Counted from the first letter of the stretch, positions 1 through 12,510 are shown. The stretch: 64,000 bases of DNA from Sweltsa coloradensis (GCA_024449915.1 JAMZAV010000026.1:248001-312000), one strand, 5' to 3'. Made by a program: numbers and translations. Notes: generated by a model from the letters alone, not told the origin.

Positions 1-75
1 CAAAAAAAACAAAACAAAACCAGTGACTAATTTTTCCGGCAGAGTTAAATGGAAACGCTCGCTTCGCTCGCTTAA
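1..75 (-). mobile_element. HLE-B, 5' end only (element runs off the window)
   Basis: Reverse-orientation 5' terminus of the HLE-B family: CAGTGACTAATTTTTCCGGC, then AAACGCTCGCTTCGCTCGCT and TAA at 73-75. The rest lies to the left of the window. Confidence 0.75.
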
Positions 76-830
76 TAATTACATTTCAAAGGTCGTGACC
101 CTGATTGACCCCGGTGATCTTGACTTTTGATTATGTATTAAATTCGTGTTCAGTATTTAAATTCCTTTAAATGAGTCATCACAAGCTATGCTTACTAGCA
201 TTTTGAACTATTTTAGAAATAAGGGCAAATGTAACAATTTTGGGCAACCCTGTTACAAATAGTACATTTTTTAGATTTAAAGAATTAAAATGAATTAATA
301 GCAAAATGTTTAAATACCACACTTTTACTTCTATTAGGCTCACCCCTATAGTCTTTTTGAAAATAATGTCTACACCTAAATTTGCACCATGGTCACCCCT
401 GAACGGGAACATTTTTCGATGCTGACCCACCGGAAAATGACTCATTGCATTTTTTAGAGTAAATTATCCAAAATTCACGCTTCTATCACTAATCCCCGAA
501 AGATGAGTCATCACAAGCTATACTTACGAGAATTTTGAACGAATTTTCTAAATAGCATTTTGGACAACCCAGTTAAAAATAATACATTTTTTAGATTAAA
601 ATAATTAAACTGAATTAATACTTAACAAAATGTTCAAATACCACACTTTTACTTCTATTAGGCTCACACCTATAGTCTATTTGAAAATAATGTCTACCCC
701 TAACTTTGCACTATGGTCACCCCTGAACGGGGAAAAATCGATTGGAACCACCTGGAAAATTACTAAGCACGTTTTTCTGAGTAAATGATCCAAAATTCAC
801 GCCTCTATCACTAAACCTTCAATGGTTTGT
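76..830. repeat. Two tandem ~330-bp direct repeats
   Basis: Units start at GAGTCATCACAAGCTAT (173 and 504) and share ATACCACACTTTTACTTCTA, CCTATAGTCT and CACCCCTGAACGGG. Fragments recur at 11760-12030 and 29990-30190. No coding potential is seen. Confidence 0.7.
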
Positions 831-1345
831 TTAAGCAAACAGGCTATTAGCCGGAATCGTGTTAACAAACAGCCAAAGATACAAAGATAAGGAAAAAAAA
901 CATTCCGGATTTTTTTTTCCAGTGAAGTGAAATACTATCTTCGCTTCGCTCGCTACGCTCATCAATTTTTAATTTTTTTAATCGGAAAATTGCGATTTTC
1001 ATAAGAAATAATACTTCGATTACGCTCAAATTTCGCACGAATATATCAATTCATAAAAGCAAGGTTCTGTGAAAAAATAATTACAATCGGATAAAGCACG
1101 TAGGTGTTAAGCGTCGAAGAATGTTTTTTTTTAAATAGAAAAAAATCTAAGAGAAATCTATGAGAAATAATTTCTCGATTGCGCTAAAACGTGGCAGTTC
1201 CAAGTTCAGAGATTTCGAAGGCCTCCAGAAAATTTCATCGCAATTGGAGTATCGGTTTGGCCGGAATCGTGCTAACAAACACAAAAATACAAACAAACAA
1301 AAAACTTTATAAATTTTTTGCTTTGCTCACTACGCTTATAGAATA
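830..1345 (-). mobile_element. Decayed HLE-A fragments
   Basis: Contains the reversed HLE-A 5' region (CATTCCGGATT..TCCAGTG, CTTCGCTTCGCTCGCTACGC at about 941-960). Internal-repeat sequence follows (ATTTTCATAAGAAATAAT, TTCTGTGAAAAAATAATTAC) and then a second, decayed end near 1320-1340. The 3' terminus is missing. Confidence 0.6.
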
Positions 1346-1416
1346 AATCACATTAATTCAGGCAAATTGAAGCGTTAGGCCTATCTAGAAAGCTATTCAA
1401 ACAATATAGTCTCTTA

Positions 1417-2102
1417 CTAGGAAACGCTCAGTTGGACGCGTTGATAAGCGAGCACGTGCTATAGCTAACCCACATTTCACATTTTTTTAAATTTTAAAAT
1501 TTGCGACGTTCGCTGTCCACAGGGCCATGTTTCCAATATTATTTATTATTGCCAAGGTATTTGGGTAAACCCGTGTGTAAACCTTTACTTTGTGGTTAAA
1601 ATCCGCCGCCATCTAGAGGACCTTGACTCCTTGGGAAAACTATTTAAACTCTTTGTTGACAAATAATAGACTGCTTCCTCGAAAGTATTTTGATTACTTC
1701 TAGGTGGCAGTGCATTAGAAACTTCGCGCGTCTTTTCGTTGCCATGGCAACGTTACTTTTGTTATAATGTTATTTCCATCTACACTACTTATCGGATCAA
1801 AATAAAATTAACATATTCGTGACCGGACGGACATTCTAAATGATTTAACTATCTCAGATTTTGTCGCCGTTTAGTTTGAAAAAAACTTTCGATTAACTTT
1901 AATATAACTTTTAAACTTTTTGAACGATTTTGCAACAAAACTAATGGCATTCAATCGAGAACGAAGCTTGCGGATGTTCAAAATTTCAACTCGATCCGAG
2001 CCTCCGTTCGAACGTTATGGCGAGACATACAAAAAAAAAAAAAAAAACAGTGACTAATTTTTCCGGCAGAGTCAAATGGAAACGCTCGCTTCGCTCGCTT
2101 AA
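1417..2102 (-). mobile_element. HLE-B complete copy
   Basis: The reversed 3' end CTAGGAAACGCTCAGTTGG is at 1417 and the reversed 5' end GCTCGCTTCGCTCGCTTAA finishes at 2102, 686 bp in all. It is flanked by A on the left and T on the right without duplication. Copy B around 26870 (ATCTCTAATAATAAATAAT) is the empty site. Non-coding. Confidence 0.8.
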
Positions 2103-2109
2103 TAATAAA

Positions 2110-2207
2110 CAATATTATCTTTAAACTAGATAAAATAAATAACTAAATTCAAATTTAGAGTCTACCCACGCAGTCTCATAACTGACTTTCAGTGAGGGAC
2201 ATTAAAA
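2110..2207 (-). repeat. SINE core (CACTGAAAATCAGT family), minus copy
   Basis: The segment TAGAGTCTACCCAC..CAG..ATAACTGA..TTCAGTGAGGGAC matches other copies at 26900-26975, 53000-53105, 55163-55225 and 57957-58045. The core is palindromic. It is cut by the HLE-B insertion at 2208. Confidence 0.55.
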
Positions 2208-2358
2208 CTAGAAAACGCTCAGTTGGACGCGTTGATAAGCGAGCCCACATTGCACATTTTTTTAAATTTTTAAATTTTGCGACGTTCGCTGTCCACAGGG
2301 CCATGTTTCCAATATTATTTATTATTGCCAAGGTATTTGGGTAAACCCGTGTGTAAAA

Positions 2359-3106
2359 CCAGAGTCGATAAAGAAGTTTCCCCGTTGGGGAGGTCCTCCA
2401 ACTCCCTATACCGCCCTGGGTTAAATAAAAAGTCGGTTTTTTGGCGTTGGGAATCTAACGTTCCGCGCGACTCTGTGTGACGATTGATGGAACTATTTCA
2501 ATAAAGTACGTCACTTTTTCTACTAGTAGTTAACAGTCGATGACGACAAATGGCGGAAACGTCAAAATATTAAATACGATCGAATGTTGGCGAATGTTTT
2601 GGCATAAAGCAAACTCTCTTTATTAATGAGGATATTTCTGATGGAGTAGACCTAAGCTTAGGAGCTAGGCCGACAATATGTATTGTTCAAGATTTCGATT
2701 TGAGTGCCTAGGGCGTACTTACGTCTGAAAACTGTATTGTGGCCTTGGGCCTAGGCTACACTTACGTCCGTTGGGCTTGAACAAGGCATATCTCAAATTA
2801 TTTCGCACGAAAATGTCAGTGACGCCTGCGCAACACTTTATAGTACAAAAATAAATCAAAAGTAAATCGTTTTAAAAGACTAGGGCCCAGGGCTTATATG
2901 ATTGAAATTAAATTGAAGTTTGACGTGTCGTCTGTTGTTTGTTGATTTCAGCGTCACTGCACATCGATAATCTACTGACCATATTTAGCGTGCAGTGCTT
3001 TTATTAGTTTCACATTGGAGCCGCCCTCAGCGCGCAGAGCATTAGATTCCGTTTTGACTTGGGAGTAAGGGGACCTCCCCAAGGGAAACTTCTTTATCGA
3101 CTCTGG
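2359..3106. mobile_element. 748-bp TIR transposon with TAAAA target duplication
   Basis: A perfect 24-bp terminal inverted repeat (CCAGAGTCGATAAAG... with AAGTTTCCC, mirrored at 3083-3106) extends imperfectly to about 38 bp (GGGGAGGTCC). It is flanked by TAAAA at 2354-2358 and 3107-3111. It interrupts an HLE-B copy whose intact versions read GTGTGTAAA..CTTTACTTTG. Internal sequence is non-coding, so it is non-autonomous. The superfamily is not recognised. Confidence 0.85.
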
Positions 3107-3430
3107 TAAAACTTTACTTTGTGGATAAAATCCACCGCCATCTAGAGGACCTTGACATCATTTCCTTGGGAAAACTATTTTAAACTCTTTGGTGACAAAT
3201 AATACACTGCTTCTTCGAAAGTGTTTTGATTACTTCTAGGTGGCAGTGCATTAGAAATTTCGCGCGTCTTTTCGTTGCCATGGCAACGTTACTTTTGTTA
3301 TAATGTAATTTCCATCTACACTACTTATCGGATCGAAATAAAATTAAAATATTCGTGACCGGATAGACATTCTAAATGATAAGGGTATCTCAGATTTTGT
3401 CGCCGTTTAGTTTGAAAAAAATACTTTCGA

Positions 3431-4148
3431 TTAAGCGAGCGAAGGGAGCGTTTCCATTTGACTCTGCCGGAAAAATTAGTCACTGGTTTTGTTTTTTTTT
3501 TTGTTTTTTTGTTTGTTTTTTTGTTTGTTTGTATGTCTCGCCATAACGTTCGAACGGAGACTCGGATCGAGTTGAAATTTTGACCATCCGCAAGCTTTGT
3601 TCTCGATTGAATGCCATTAGTTTTGTGGCAAAATCGTTCAAAAAGTTAAAAAGTTACATTAAAGTTAATCGAAAGTTTTTTTTTCAAACTAACCGGCGAC
3701 AAAATCTGAGATAGCCAAATCATTTAGAATGTCCGTCCGGTTACGAATATGTTAATTTTAGTTTGATCCGATAAGTAGTGTAGATGGAAATTACATTATA
3801 ACAAAAGTAACGTTGCCATGGCAACGAAAAAGACGCGCGAAGTTTCTAATGCACTGCCACCTAGAAGTAATCAAAATACTTTCGAGGAAGCATTCTATTA
3901 TTTGTCACCAAAGAGTTTAAATATTTTTCCCAATGAGTCAAGGTCCTCTAGATGGCGGTGGATTTTATCCACAAAGTAAAGATTTACATACGGGTTTACC
4001 CAAATACCTTGGCAATAATAAATAATATCGGAAACATGGCCCTGTGGACAGCGAACGTCGCCAATTTTAAAATTTAAAAAAATGTGCATTGTGGGTCTAG
4101 CTATAGCACGTGCTCGCTTATCAACGCGTCCAACTGAGCGTTTCCTAG
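3431..4148 (+). mobile_element. HLE-B complete copy nested in HLE-B
   Basis: Begins TTAAGCGAGCGAAGGGAGCG and ends AACTGAGCGTTTCCTAG. The host sequence reads TTTCGA | element | TTAACTTTAATG, whereas intact copies read TTTCGATTAACTTTAATG. So it inserted between A and T without duplicating the target. Confidence 0.85.
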
Positions 4149-4620
4149 TTAACTTTAATGTAACTTTTTAACTTTTTGAACGATTTTGCCACAAAACTAA
4201 TGGCATTCAATCGAGAACAAAGCTTGCGGATGGTCAAAATTTCAAATCGATCCGAGCCTCCGTTCGAACGTTATGGCGAGACATACAAAAAAAAAAAAAA
4301 AAACAAAAAAAAACGAGTGACTAATTTTTCCGGCAGAGTCAAATGGAAACGCTCGCTTCGCTCGCTTAATTAAAGTTAATCGAAAGTTTTTTTTTCAAAC
4401 TACACGGCGATAAAATCTGAGATGGACAAATCATTTAGAATGTCCATCCGGTCACGAATATGTTAATTTTATTTTGATCCGATAAGTAGTGTAGATGGAA
4501 ATTACACTAGGAAACGCTCAGTTGGACGCGTTGATAAGCGAGCACGTGCTATAGCTAGACCCACATTGCACATTTTTTTAAATTTAAAAATTTACGACGT
4601 TCGCGTTTCCAGTATTATTT

Positions 4621-6913
4621 ACACACACATAACAAAAACTTGTAGAAATACAGCCAAACCTTACACACTCAAAAGGAATGAGATCTAAAAAAAGGGCCAA
4701 GCTCATCTACCCTTCCACATAAACGTACAGTGTCCCATAACAGCATCCTCGAAAAGCTTGGCAAAATAGAAATTTGCGATTATTAATTGGATGAGCGTAG
4801 CGAGCGTAGCGAGCGAAGCGAAGATTCCATTTCACTACACTGGAGAAAAAAATCCGGAATGTTTTTTTTTTTTTCTTTTTTTTTTTTTTTCTGTATTATT
4901 GTGTGTTTGTCAGCACGATTCCGGCTAAACCGATACTCTAATTGCAATGAAATTTTCTGGAGACCTTCGAAATCTCTGAACTTAGAACTGCCACGTTTTT
5001 GAGCGCAATCGAAAAATTATTTCTCATGAAAAAAGTAATTTTACGATTTTTTTTTCGATTTTTTTAAAATTTCTTCGACTTATAACACCTACATTCTTTA
5101 TCCGATTTTAATGAGTTTTTCACAGAACCACAACTTTATGAATTAAGATATCCGTGTAAAATTTGAGCGCAATTGAAAAATTATTTTTTATAAAAATCGA
5201 AATTTTACGGGTTTTTTCTTTTTTTAAATTACGATTAATTAAAAAAATTAAAAATTAAAGTTTATTTTTTATTTAATTTAAATTAATTTAAAAAAATCTT
5301 TAACTTAGCAATGATTTTTTCACAGAACAACAGAAAATCCGCATAACACATGGCAGCTCAATGCACCAATTACGCTCATCCAACAACGCGGCGGGACTTA
5401 AGCGTTTTCCTAGTTTAACGTAATAGTTTATCCAAGTTCTTTTTTCTAATTAATTTAAACGTAATAACATGCAAATTCTATTTTGCCAAGCTTTTCGAGG
5501 ATGCTGTTATGGGACACTGTACGTTTATGTGGAAGGGTAGATGAGCTTGGCCCTTTTTTTAGATCTCATTCCTTTTGAGTGTGTAAGGTTTGGCTGTATT
5601 TCTACAAGTTTTTGTTATGTGTGTGATCTCATTACTTTTTCAAGTTCCATTACAAAATTATTTGCTAAAATATAATATTTTTATCAAAGTTGATTTAAAT
5701 TCTATGGTATTAGCAGTAACAATATAGGATGTAAAATATCTAGACCCGGATTCATGTACATCCTGGGTATAGGTGGTATAACCATGGTATAACGACGGTA
5801 TAAGGACTGGACCCCAATTCTTGAGTTCGTGGGAGATGAGTTAAAAACGCAATTTGAAAACGAAGTCGTTTCGTTTTCGAAGGAATTGGTATTCTTGAAC
5901 GGTATCGTGGAAAACGTCATGGGTTGTGAGTTGAAAGCATTGATATTAAACCCCTATGGTTGAAAGAGTATCACGAAATCCAAACACTTTAAAAAGATTT
6001 GCGTATAGCAAAGAGCTCGAAAAAGTTCTATATTTATTCTAGATGGCAGTGCCTTCATAAACGCGGACCAATCGAAAGACAAGTTGTATGAAATGATTTG
6101 ATTGTTGCAATTATGTAAACAAACAGATGAGCAAGTTCATATCAGAACAATGTTGTGCTGGCATAGGGTTGGCTAGGCTTGTCAAACATGTAATGTAAGT
6201 ATGAATTTTACTAGTCCTATAGCCAAATGGAACTTTAGACCTACACTTTTGCATTATAAATAATTTTCCACATCTGGGCCTAGGCCAGGGACGGTTTCTG
6301 ATTTGTTTTATGAGAGTATAATGACACCTTTTCTCGTTCCACACAAAAAAAATTTTAAATGTCCGCTATTTGTTTACGTATCGCACTTTCCCGCCTAACT
6401 CTGCTTATACCGTCAACAAGTGTCAAGTAACTATGGTTACTTGGTTGTTGATTGTATGCCAAGTGTTTAAGGCTTATTTTAAAACCTTTTTTTGGAAGCC
6501 TTCCAACAAACTTTTTCAACTTATTTTTTCAAAAGAGACTATATTTCTATAACCTTAATGTCCATGTAAAATATGAACATTGTAGTCCCACCCGTCTGGT
6601 CAGAATCGCGGGCCGACGTATTAGATGTTAGCAGTAGCAGTAGTAGACAGTAGCAGTAGCTAACATCCTTAAAGTGATTTTGAGCATGTTTCAAGCCATT
6701 TTTTCACCAAGAAGGAATAATCGTACCCCAATAAAATTTAGCATGTGTTGTCAGGTACCTAAATCCCCTCGATTGTGATAGTTTTCAAGTTCACATCACG
6801 TTACATGACGGCTGGGTAACACCTCGAAATCACCCCAACTCTGCTTGGTGTATAAGGTGCTTGAGTGTGTAGCGCACCGCGGCTTGGCTGCGGCGCCCTA
6901 ACGGGCACCTAGA
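4621..6913 (+). mobile_element. Element S, forward copy, with nested HLE-A
   Basis: The left end ACACACATAACAAAAACTTG begins a subterminal inverted repeat of about 150 bp whose other arm is at 5478-5628. The right end is GC-rich and hairpin-forming (CACCGCGGCTTGGCTGCGGC at 6886-6905) and closes with CACCTAG. An uninterrupted inverted copy is at 49313-51039. No coding region is seen; a (AGC)n-like run lies at 6620-6660. Confidence 0.7.
4787..5413 (+). mobile_element. HLE-A complete copy nested in element S
   Basis: Begins TTGGATGAGCGTAGCGAGCG and ends GCGTTTTCCTAG. The host reads GCGATTATTAA | element | TTTAACG; the intact S copy (50862-50885, reversed) reads GCGATTATTAATTTAAACG. This is clean A|T insertion with no duplication. 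Confidence 0.85.
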
Positions 6914-7755
6914 TTATTGCCAAGGTATTTTTGTAAACCCGTGTGTAAATCTTTACTTTAAAATCCATCGCCATCTAGAGGACATTGACTCCTTGGGAAA
7001 ACAGTTATTTAAACTCGTTTTTGACAATTAATAGACTGCTTCCTCGAAAATTTTTTGATTACTTCTAGGTGGCAGTGCATTAGAAACTTCGCGCGTCTTT
7101 TCGTTGCCATGGCAACGTAACTTTTGAAAAATGTAATTTCCATCTACACTACTTATCGGATCAAAACAAAATTAACATATTCGTGACCGGACGGACATTC
7201 TAAATGATTTGGCTATCTCAGATTTTGTCGCCGTTGAGTTTGAAAAAAAAACTTTCGATTAACTTTAATGTTACTTTTTAACTTTTTGAACGATTTTGCT
7301 ACAAAACTAATGGCATTCAATCGAGAACGAAGCTTGCGGATGGTCAAAATTTCAACCGATCCGAGCCCCCGTTCGAACGTTATGGCGAAACAAAAAAAAA
7401 AAAAAAAAAAAAAACAAAACCAGTGACTAATTTTTCCGGCAGAGTCAAATGGAAACGCTCGCTTCGCTCGCTTAATTATTTTTAAGCCTGTAGGCGCCAC
7501 ACCATCGACGAGTGAGTAAACAGTTAAAAAAATCATAACTAGGAAGCTTCGCAAACGCTTTTTCAGGCGCGTTGTTGGATGAGCGTAATTTTTTTTAACG
7601 AAAAAGCGTAAAATTGCGATATTAAAATGTTTGGTGAAAATTATTTAATAATGGTAAAATTTTCACACAAAACATATTAATTCGAAAAATTAATGTTCTG
7701 TAAAAATCATTACAATCGATGAAGCATATGGGTTTTTAAAAAGTCGAATAAATTT

Positions 7756-8535
7756 TTGGATGAGCGTAGCGAGCGAAGCGAAGATTCTTTTTCACTCACT
7801 GGAGAAAAAAACCGGAATTTTTTTTTTTTTCTTTCTTTCTTTCTGTTTTTTTGTGGTTTTGTTAACACGTTTCCCGGCAAAACCGATACTTCGATTGCAA
7901 TTTAATTTTAGGAGACCTTCGAAATCTTTGAACTTAAACTGCCACGTTTTTGACACTTTTTAAAAATTTTTTTCACAAAAAAAACCCAATTTTACGTTTT
8001 TTTTCTTTTTTAAAAAATTTTTCGCTTAAAACACCTACATCCTTTTTCCGATTGTTATTTTTTTTCACAGAACCTAATTTTTATTAAATTTCGTGTAAAT
8101 TTGACGAAATCAAAAATATTTCTCATGAAAATAAAATTTTTTATGTTTTTTTTTAAAAATTCTTGACTTATAACACCTACATCTTTATTCTATTGTAATG
8201 ATTATTTTACAAAACCCTTTAAATTTTTAAAAAATTTATATTTTTCGTGTAATTTTTGAGGCAATGAATAATTTTTTCTTATGCAATTGCAATTTAAAAC
8301 GATTTTTTTTTTTTTTAAAAAAATTACGTTTAAATTTAAAACTTAATTTATTTTTTTTTTTATTTAAATTTAATAAAAAAAATTGTTATTTTTAAAAATT
8401 TTAAATTTTAATTAAAAAAACTTCGACTTCGTATGATTTTTTCACGAAAAACGAAAATCCGTTTAAAACACATGGCATCTCAATGCACCAAAAACGCTCA
8501 TCCAACAACGCGGCGGGACTTCAGCGTTTTCCTAG
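7756..8535 (+). mobile_element. HLE-A nested copy (absent from copy B)
   Basis: Runs from TTGGATGAGCGTAGCGAGCG to GCGTTTTCCTAG. Copy B at about 27241 is continuous at this point (AATAAATGTTGAAAACG). Internal AT-rich sequence shows the family's repeat units but is degraded by sequence errors. Confidence 0.75.
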
Positions 8536-8615
8536 TAAAAACGAAAAAAAACGTAAAATTGCGCTTATCAAGAGAAATATTTTTTTCGATTGCGCTCGAA
8601 TTTCACACCAATATA

Positions 8616-9213
8616 TTGGATGAGCGAATGGACGATTTCATTTCACTACACTGGAGAAAAAAATCCGAAATGTTTTTTTTCATTCTTTTTTTTCTGTATG
8701 TATTATTGTGTGTTTGTTAACACGATTCCGGGCTAAACCGATACCCAATTGCGATAAAATTTTTTAAAGGCCTTTGAAATCTCTAAACTTAAAACTGCCA
8801 CTTTTTCGAGCGAATCGAAAATTATTTCTCATGAAAATCGCAATTTTTGATTTTTTCTTTTTTTAAACAATTCTTTGACTTTAAACCCCTACATCTTTAT
8901 CCTATTGTGATGGTTTTTTTTCACGAACCAAAATTTTAAAAATTTAAATATTTTCGTGAAAAAATTTGAGCGCAATCGAATTATTATTTCTTATGAAAAT
9001 CGCAATTTTACGATTTTTTTTTCTTTTTAAAATTACGATTGATAAAAAAATAAAATATAAAGTTAATATTTTATTTTATTTAATTTTAAAAAAAAATCCT
9101 TCGACTAAGTAATAATTTTTCACAGAACAACAGAAAATCCGCATAACACATGGCAGCTCAATGCACCAATTACGCTCATCCAACAACGCGGCGGGACTCT
9201 AGCGTTTTCATAG
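8616..9213 (+). mobile_element. HLE-A nested copy (absent from copy B)
   Basis: The host reads ACCAATATA | TTGGATGAGCG ... GCGTTTTCATAG | TAATTCATAAAATT. Copy B (27320-27335) reads ACCAATATATAAATTCAT. So it is an insertion between A and T without target duplication. Confidence 0.8.
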
Positions 9214-9497
9214 TAATTCATAAAATTAAGGTTATGTGACAAAATCATTTCAATCGAATAAAGCATGTATGTGTTAAAAGTCAAAGAAATTATAAACATT
9301 TAAAAAAATCGTAAAATTTCGATTTCAAAAGAAATAATTTTTCGATTACTCTAAAAAACGTGGCAGTTCTAAATTCAGAGATTTCAAAGACCTCCATAAA
9401 AAAACACACAATAATACAAACAGAAAAAACGAAAGAAAAACATTCCGGAATTTTTTCTCCAGTGTAGTTAAATGGAATCTTCGCTACGCTCATCCAA

Positions 9498-10740
9498 CAA
9501 TTATTGTAATAATTGTAACAATATCGTCATTATTAGCATCACTATTATAGTATTGCACTGTTAATGGCTGCTAATGCTCTTTGTGAAAACCCATTATTAC
9601 CCCACAGTAAAGAGGCCTGACTCCCTTTGGCTTAGATACCACGCAGTACTATGGCAGAGTAGTTTTATCATAAAACTTTCTCTGCTCGTGTGAGATTTTA
9701 ATACGATCATATGGGTGACTTTTGAAACGAAGGTAATGCGTTCAACAATTTTTTTGTAACTGGTTGGTTTGACTGAATCTTTAGCTGAAGGGAGTGAGTT
9801 TTATGTTTTTGAACGAACGTAGGGTACTCTGATTCAGGAGGTTCCGGGGTTCGATACAAAAAAACCCTTTTTTTTTAAGAAATTTTGCACCCGGGGCCGC
9901 TTTCCCAAGTTTTTAAAACCCCTAATAGACAACACGGTGTGTTTAAAAAAATATGGTTTATTTGGTTTCGGACGCGTCAACCTTTTAGGTCTAATGCACC
10001 ACTCAAACCAAGGGGGGTGGGGGGGAGAAGGGGCCTATGCGGGTCAAAACCCCAGGGGGAAAGGGAAATGGGGGTTTACCCTTCATATAGCTGATTTTTG
10101 CGAGGTGGACTTTTTCGTTTGAATCGCCTTTACTTGCGGGAAGCCTGCTCTAGCCAAATTCTCCCGGGCCTAGAGGGGGAAACCGGTGTGAGAAAAACAA
10201 TGATCCGTTTTTGTCAAAAGGACATATCATTGTTATGTGCTTATGGTGTTGAAAAAACCTAGTTACTTCAAGAAGAAAGGAGCCAAAACCGGAATATAAG
10301 AAAAATTTGAATACAGGTACCCTATTTTGGAGCCAAGGCTAAAGCTTGGTGCGGTGCCCACAGGCCACATTTCTAGACAAACAGGTGAACTTGTACTTTA
10401 CTACACTATAAAAACTAAAAATAGATTTTTTCAATAGTATAGTTTTTGCAGTACTACACTCTTTTGGTTACCGTCGTTGGGTTTCATCCTGTGGCTTTGG
10501 GTCCCGTGCTGAGTTCCACTGTCATATTATTTGATCTAGGCCTACTGCACGGGTTCGCTGGCGTTTGATCCAGTCACTTGGGGGTTTCCTCGGGGTAACC
10601 CACTAATTGGTTTTGGGGTACAGAATAGGCCTGTGATAGTGTCCCATGGTGTTTTTTTAAGAACACCATGTTTATATATTTATTTATACCTTGCAAATAG
10701 TATTATACATGGTGGCAAGGAGGCTACTTTACTTTTTTAT
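9498..10740. other. Copy A unique and R1-repeat sequence, no gene
   Basis: Matches 27663-28960 in B. It includes about 190 bp (9625-9815) missing from B, part of the R1 repeat (about 9940-10200), and the damaged counterpart of the possible exon at 28394-28583. No dependable coding region is present. Confidence 0.6.
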
Positions 10741-11700
10741 TTTAATTTAACTTAAAAAATTTTTTTAATTACAAAATTAAAAATAAAAAAACGTTGACAT
10801 CATAAATATTTTCTTTATCTACCGTATTCTTAAAACATTTTCTGAAATTTTTTCACTTTGGATTCCTAAAACAGCTGCGCGGCAATTATTCCTTTCCCTT
10901 TTTTCTTTGGAAATGACCACCTTCCAACTCTTTCTTTTTTCCCTGTTCCAATTTACAGTTATGGCCTTTCCCCCCCTTTTGTAAATCCTTTTCCAATTTT
11001 TCCACTCATCTCATTCCTCCCTCCCTTCCTTTCGTAGCAAAAACGTTTAAAGTAACACCGTCTGTTTCCCCTACTTCGCATCTTCGAGAATCCATCCTTA
11101 ATCTTCAAATATTTTGTAACACTGTCTTTTTTTTTTATCCCCTTCCCTTAGTTGTTAATTTAATTTTTATTTGTTGTATTTAAATAGCTTTATTTGCAAA
11201 ATAAAGAATGATAATAAAAAAAAGAATCAGTTACCCCATCTCCACCTCTTTACTTTTCCAGTTACTCTCCTTGCTGCTAATCGCTAAACTTTGTCTTATG
11301 TTTTTATATGTTTATTTTTAAAAGGGGGTCCCAATCGCCTTCCATTTTCTAAAATTGGTTTATTAGAGATTGATTGCTTTACTTTTTTTTCTACGTGAAC
11401 TCCTTTTAGCTGCCTCATTAAAAAATTTGAGAATTTATTGATTTTTTATTTATATGTTAAACATGTTGTCCCCTTCTAAATTTTTTACCAAGAATATTCC
11501 CGTATTTGTCTTGATGAAATATCTAGTAACTTAGTTTATTTTGCTTTTTTTTTACTCTGTTAAATAAAATAACCTTACATTTACTCACATTTAACGAAAT
11601 TTTTATTTTTTTCCCCCCTTTTTAAATTTAACTGTTAAGTCTTTTTTTATTTCTTAACTCTTCTTTATTTTTTTTCCTGTTTTTTGTTATTCCCAAAAAA
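10741..11700 (-). pseudogene. LINE reverse transcriptase remnant (copy A)
   Basis: Damaged counterpart of 28970-29960 on the minus strand. The C-terminal motif region lies at 10840-11000. It is unreadable as protein because of indels. Confidence 0.6.
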
Positions 11701-12029
11701 ATAATAATTAATTTCAAAGGTCTGACCCGATGGCCCCCGGGTGTCTTGACTTTTGTTTTGTTTTAAAATTATGTTAAGTCTTTAAATTTTTTTCAAATGA
11801 GTCTCAAAAATTTTGAACTTTTTTTAAAATAAGCAAAGTTAAATTTTGACACTCCTGTTTCAAATAATACATTTTTAAGATTTAAAGAATAAAATTGAAT
11901 TAATACTTTCGCAAAATGTTTAAATACCACACTTTTACTTCTATTAGCTCACACATATAGTCTATTTGAAAATAATGTCTACAACTAACTTTGCACCAGG
12001 GCCCCCCTAAAACGGAACATTTTCTATGG

Positions 12030-12510
12030 GGACCCACCGCATACCGCTCTTGATAAAAAATTGGAGGGGACTTCAAAATTTCTGAACTTAGGGTTTTTGG
12101 GTTTTTGGGTACCTACAATCGAAGAAAATTTCTCATAAATATCGTACTTTTTGGGGTTTTTTTTTTTTCGATTTTTGCGCGATTTTCGGACTTTTGGGGC
12201 CCGATTCTGACCAAACGGGGGGGGCCACACCGTTCTTTTTTACAGGACTTTAAAAAAAAAATCTTTTAAAGTACATATTCATGAAAATATTCTTGAATGC
12301 CCCCAAAAAAAACGTGGCAATCTAAGTTCAGAATTTTTAAAGGGTCCCTCAAATTTTCTAAAGATCGTTATGCCGTTACCCAGTAGAGAGCAAACAAACA
12401 ACAAAAAAAAAAAAAACAAAAAAAAAAAAAAACAAAAAACACAAAAAAATCTTAAGCTAAATTTTTTGAGGGGTCAGTAAAATTGAATCTCGCTTCGCTC
12501 TCCAAAAAAT
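12030..12510 (-). mobile_element. HLE-C-type copy, minus strand (copy A)
   Basis: Corresponds to 30190-30673. Recognisable pieces are TTTTTGAGGGGTCAGTAAAA and the TCTCGCTTCGCTC terminal block near 12485. Confidence 0.5.

Larger units (their letters stand above)
2208..4369 (-). mobile_element. HLE-B host copy with two nested insertions
   Basis: The reversed 3' end is at 2208 (CTAGAAAACGCTCAG) and the 5' end finishes at 4369 (CTTCGCTCGCTTAA). Without the nested TIR element (2359-3106) and the nested HLE-B (3431-4148) it would be about 690 bp, matching other copies. It has no protein-coding content. Confidence 0.75.
4507..7475 (-). mobile_element. HLE-B host copy split by element S
   Basis: The 3' end CTAGGAAACGCTCAG is at 4507 and the 5' end GCTTCGCTCGCTTAA finishes at 7475. 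The host sequence is interrupted after CAGTATTATTT (4620) and resumes at ATTATTGCCAAGG (6914). Positions 4370-4506 just left of it are an internal fragment of a plus-strand HLE-B. Confidence 0.75.
7539..9497 (-). mobile_element. HLE-D host copy with two nested HLE-A copies
   Basis: The reversed 3' end CTAGGAAGCTTCGCAAACGC starts at 7539 and the reversed 5' end GCTACGCTCATCCAA finishes at 9497. The orthologous element in copy B (27037-27662) is uninterrupted and defines the two nested insertions. Confidence 0.8.

Noticed and set aside
2277..2480. 67-codon plus-strand frame
   Set aside because: It crosses the HLE-B / TIR transposon junction at 2359, so it is a chance fusion.
3431..4152. TTAA target duplication around HLE-B (TTAA at both junctions)
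   Set aside because: HLE-B itself begins TTAA, so at this site a TTAA duplication and a zero-duplication A|T insertion look alike. HLE-A insertions at 4787, 8616 and 20542 decide for A|T.
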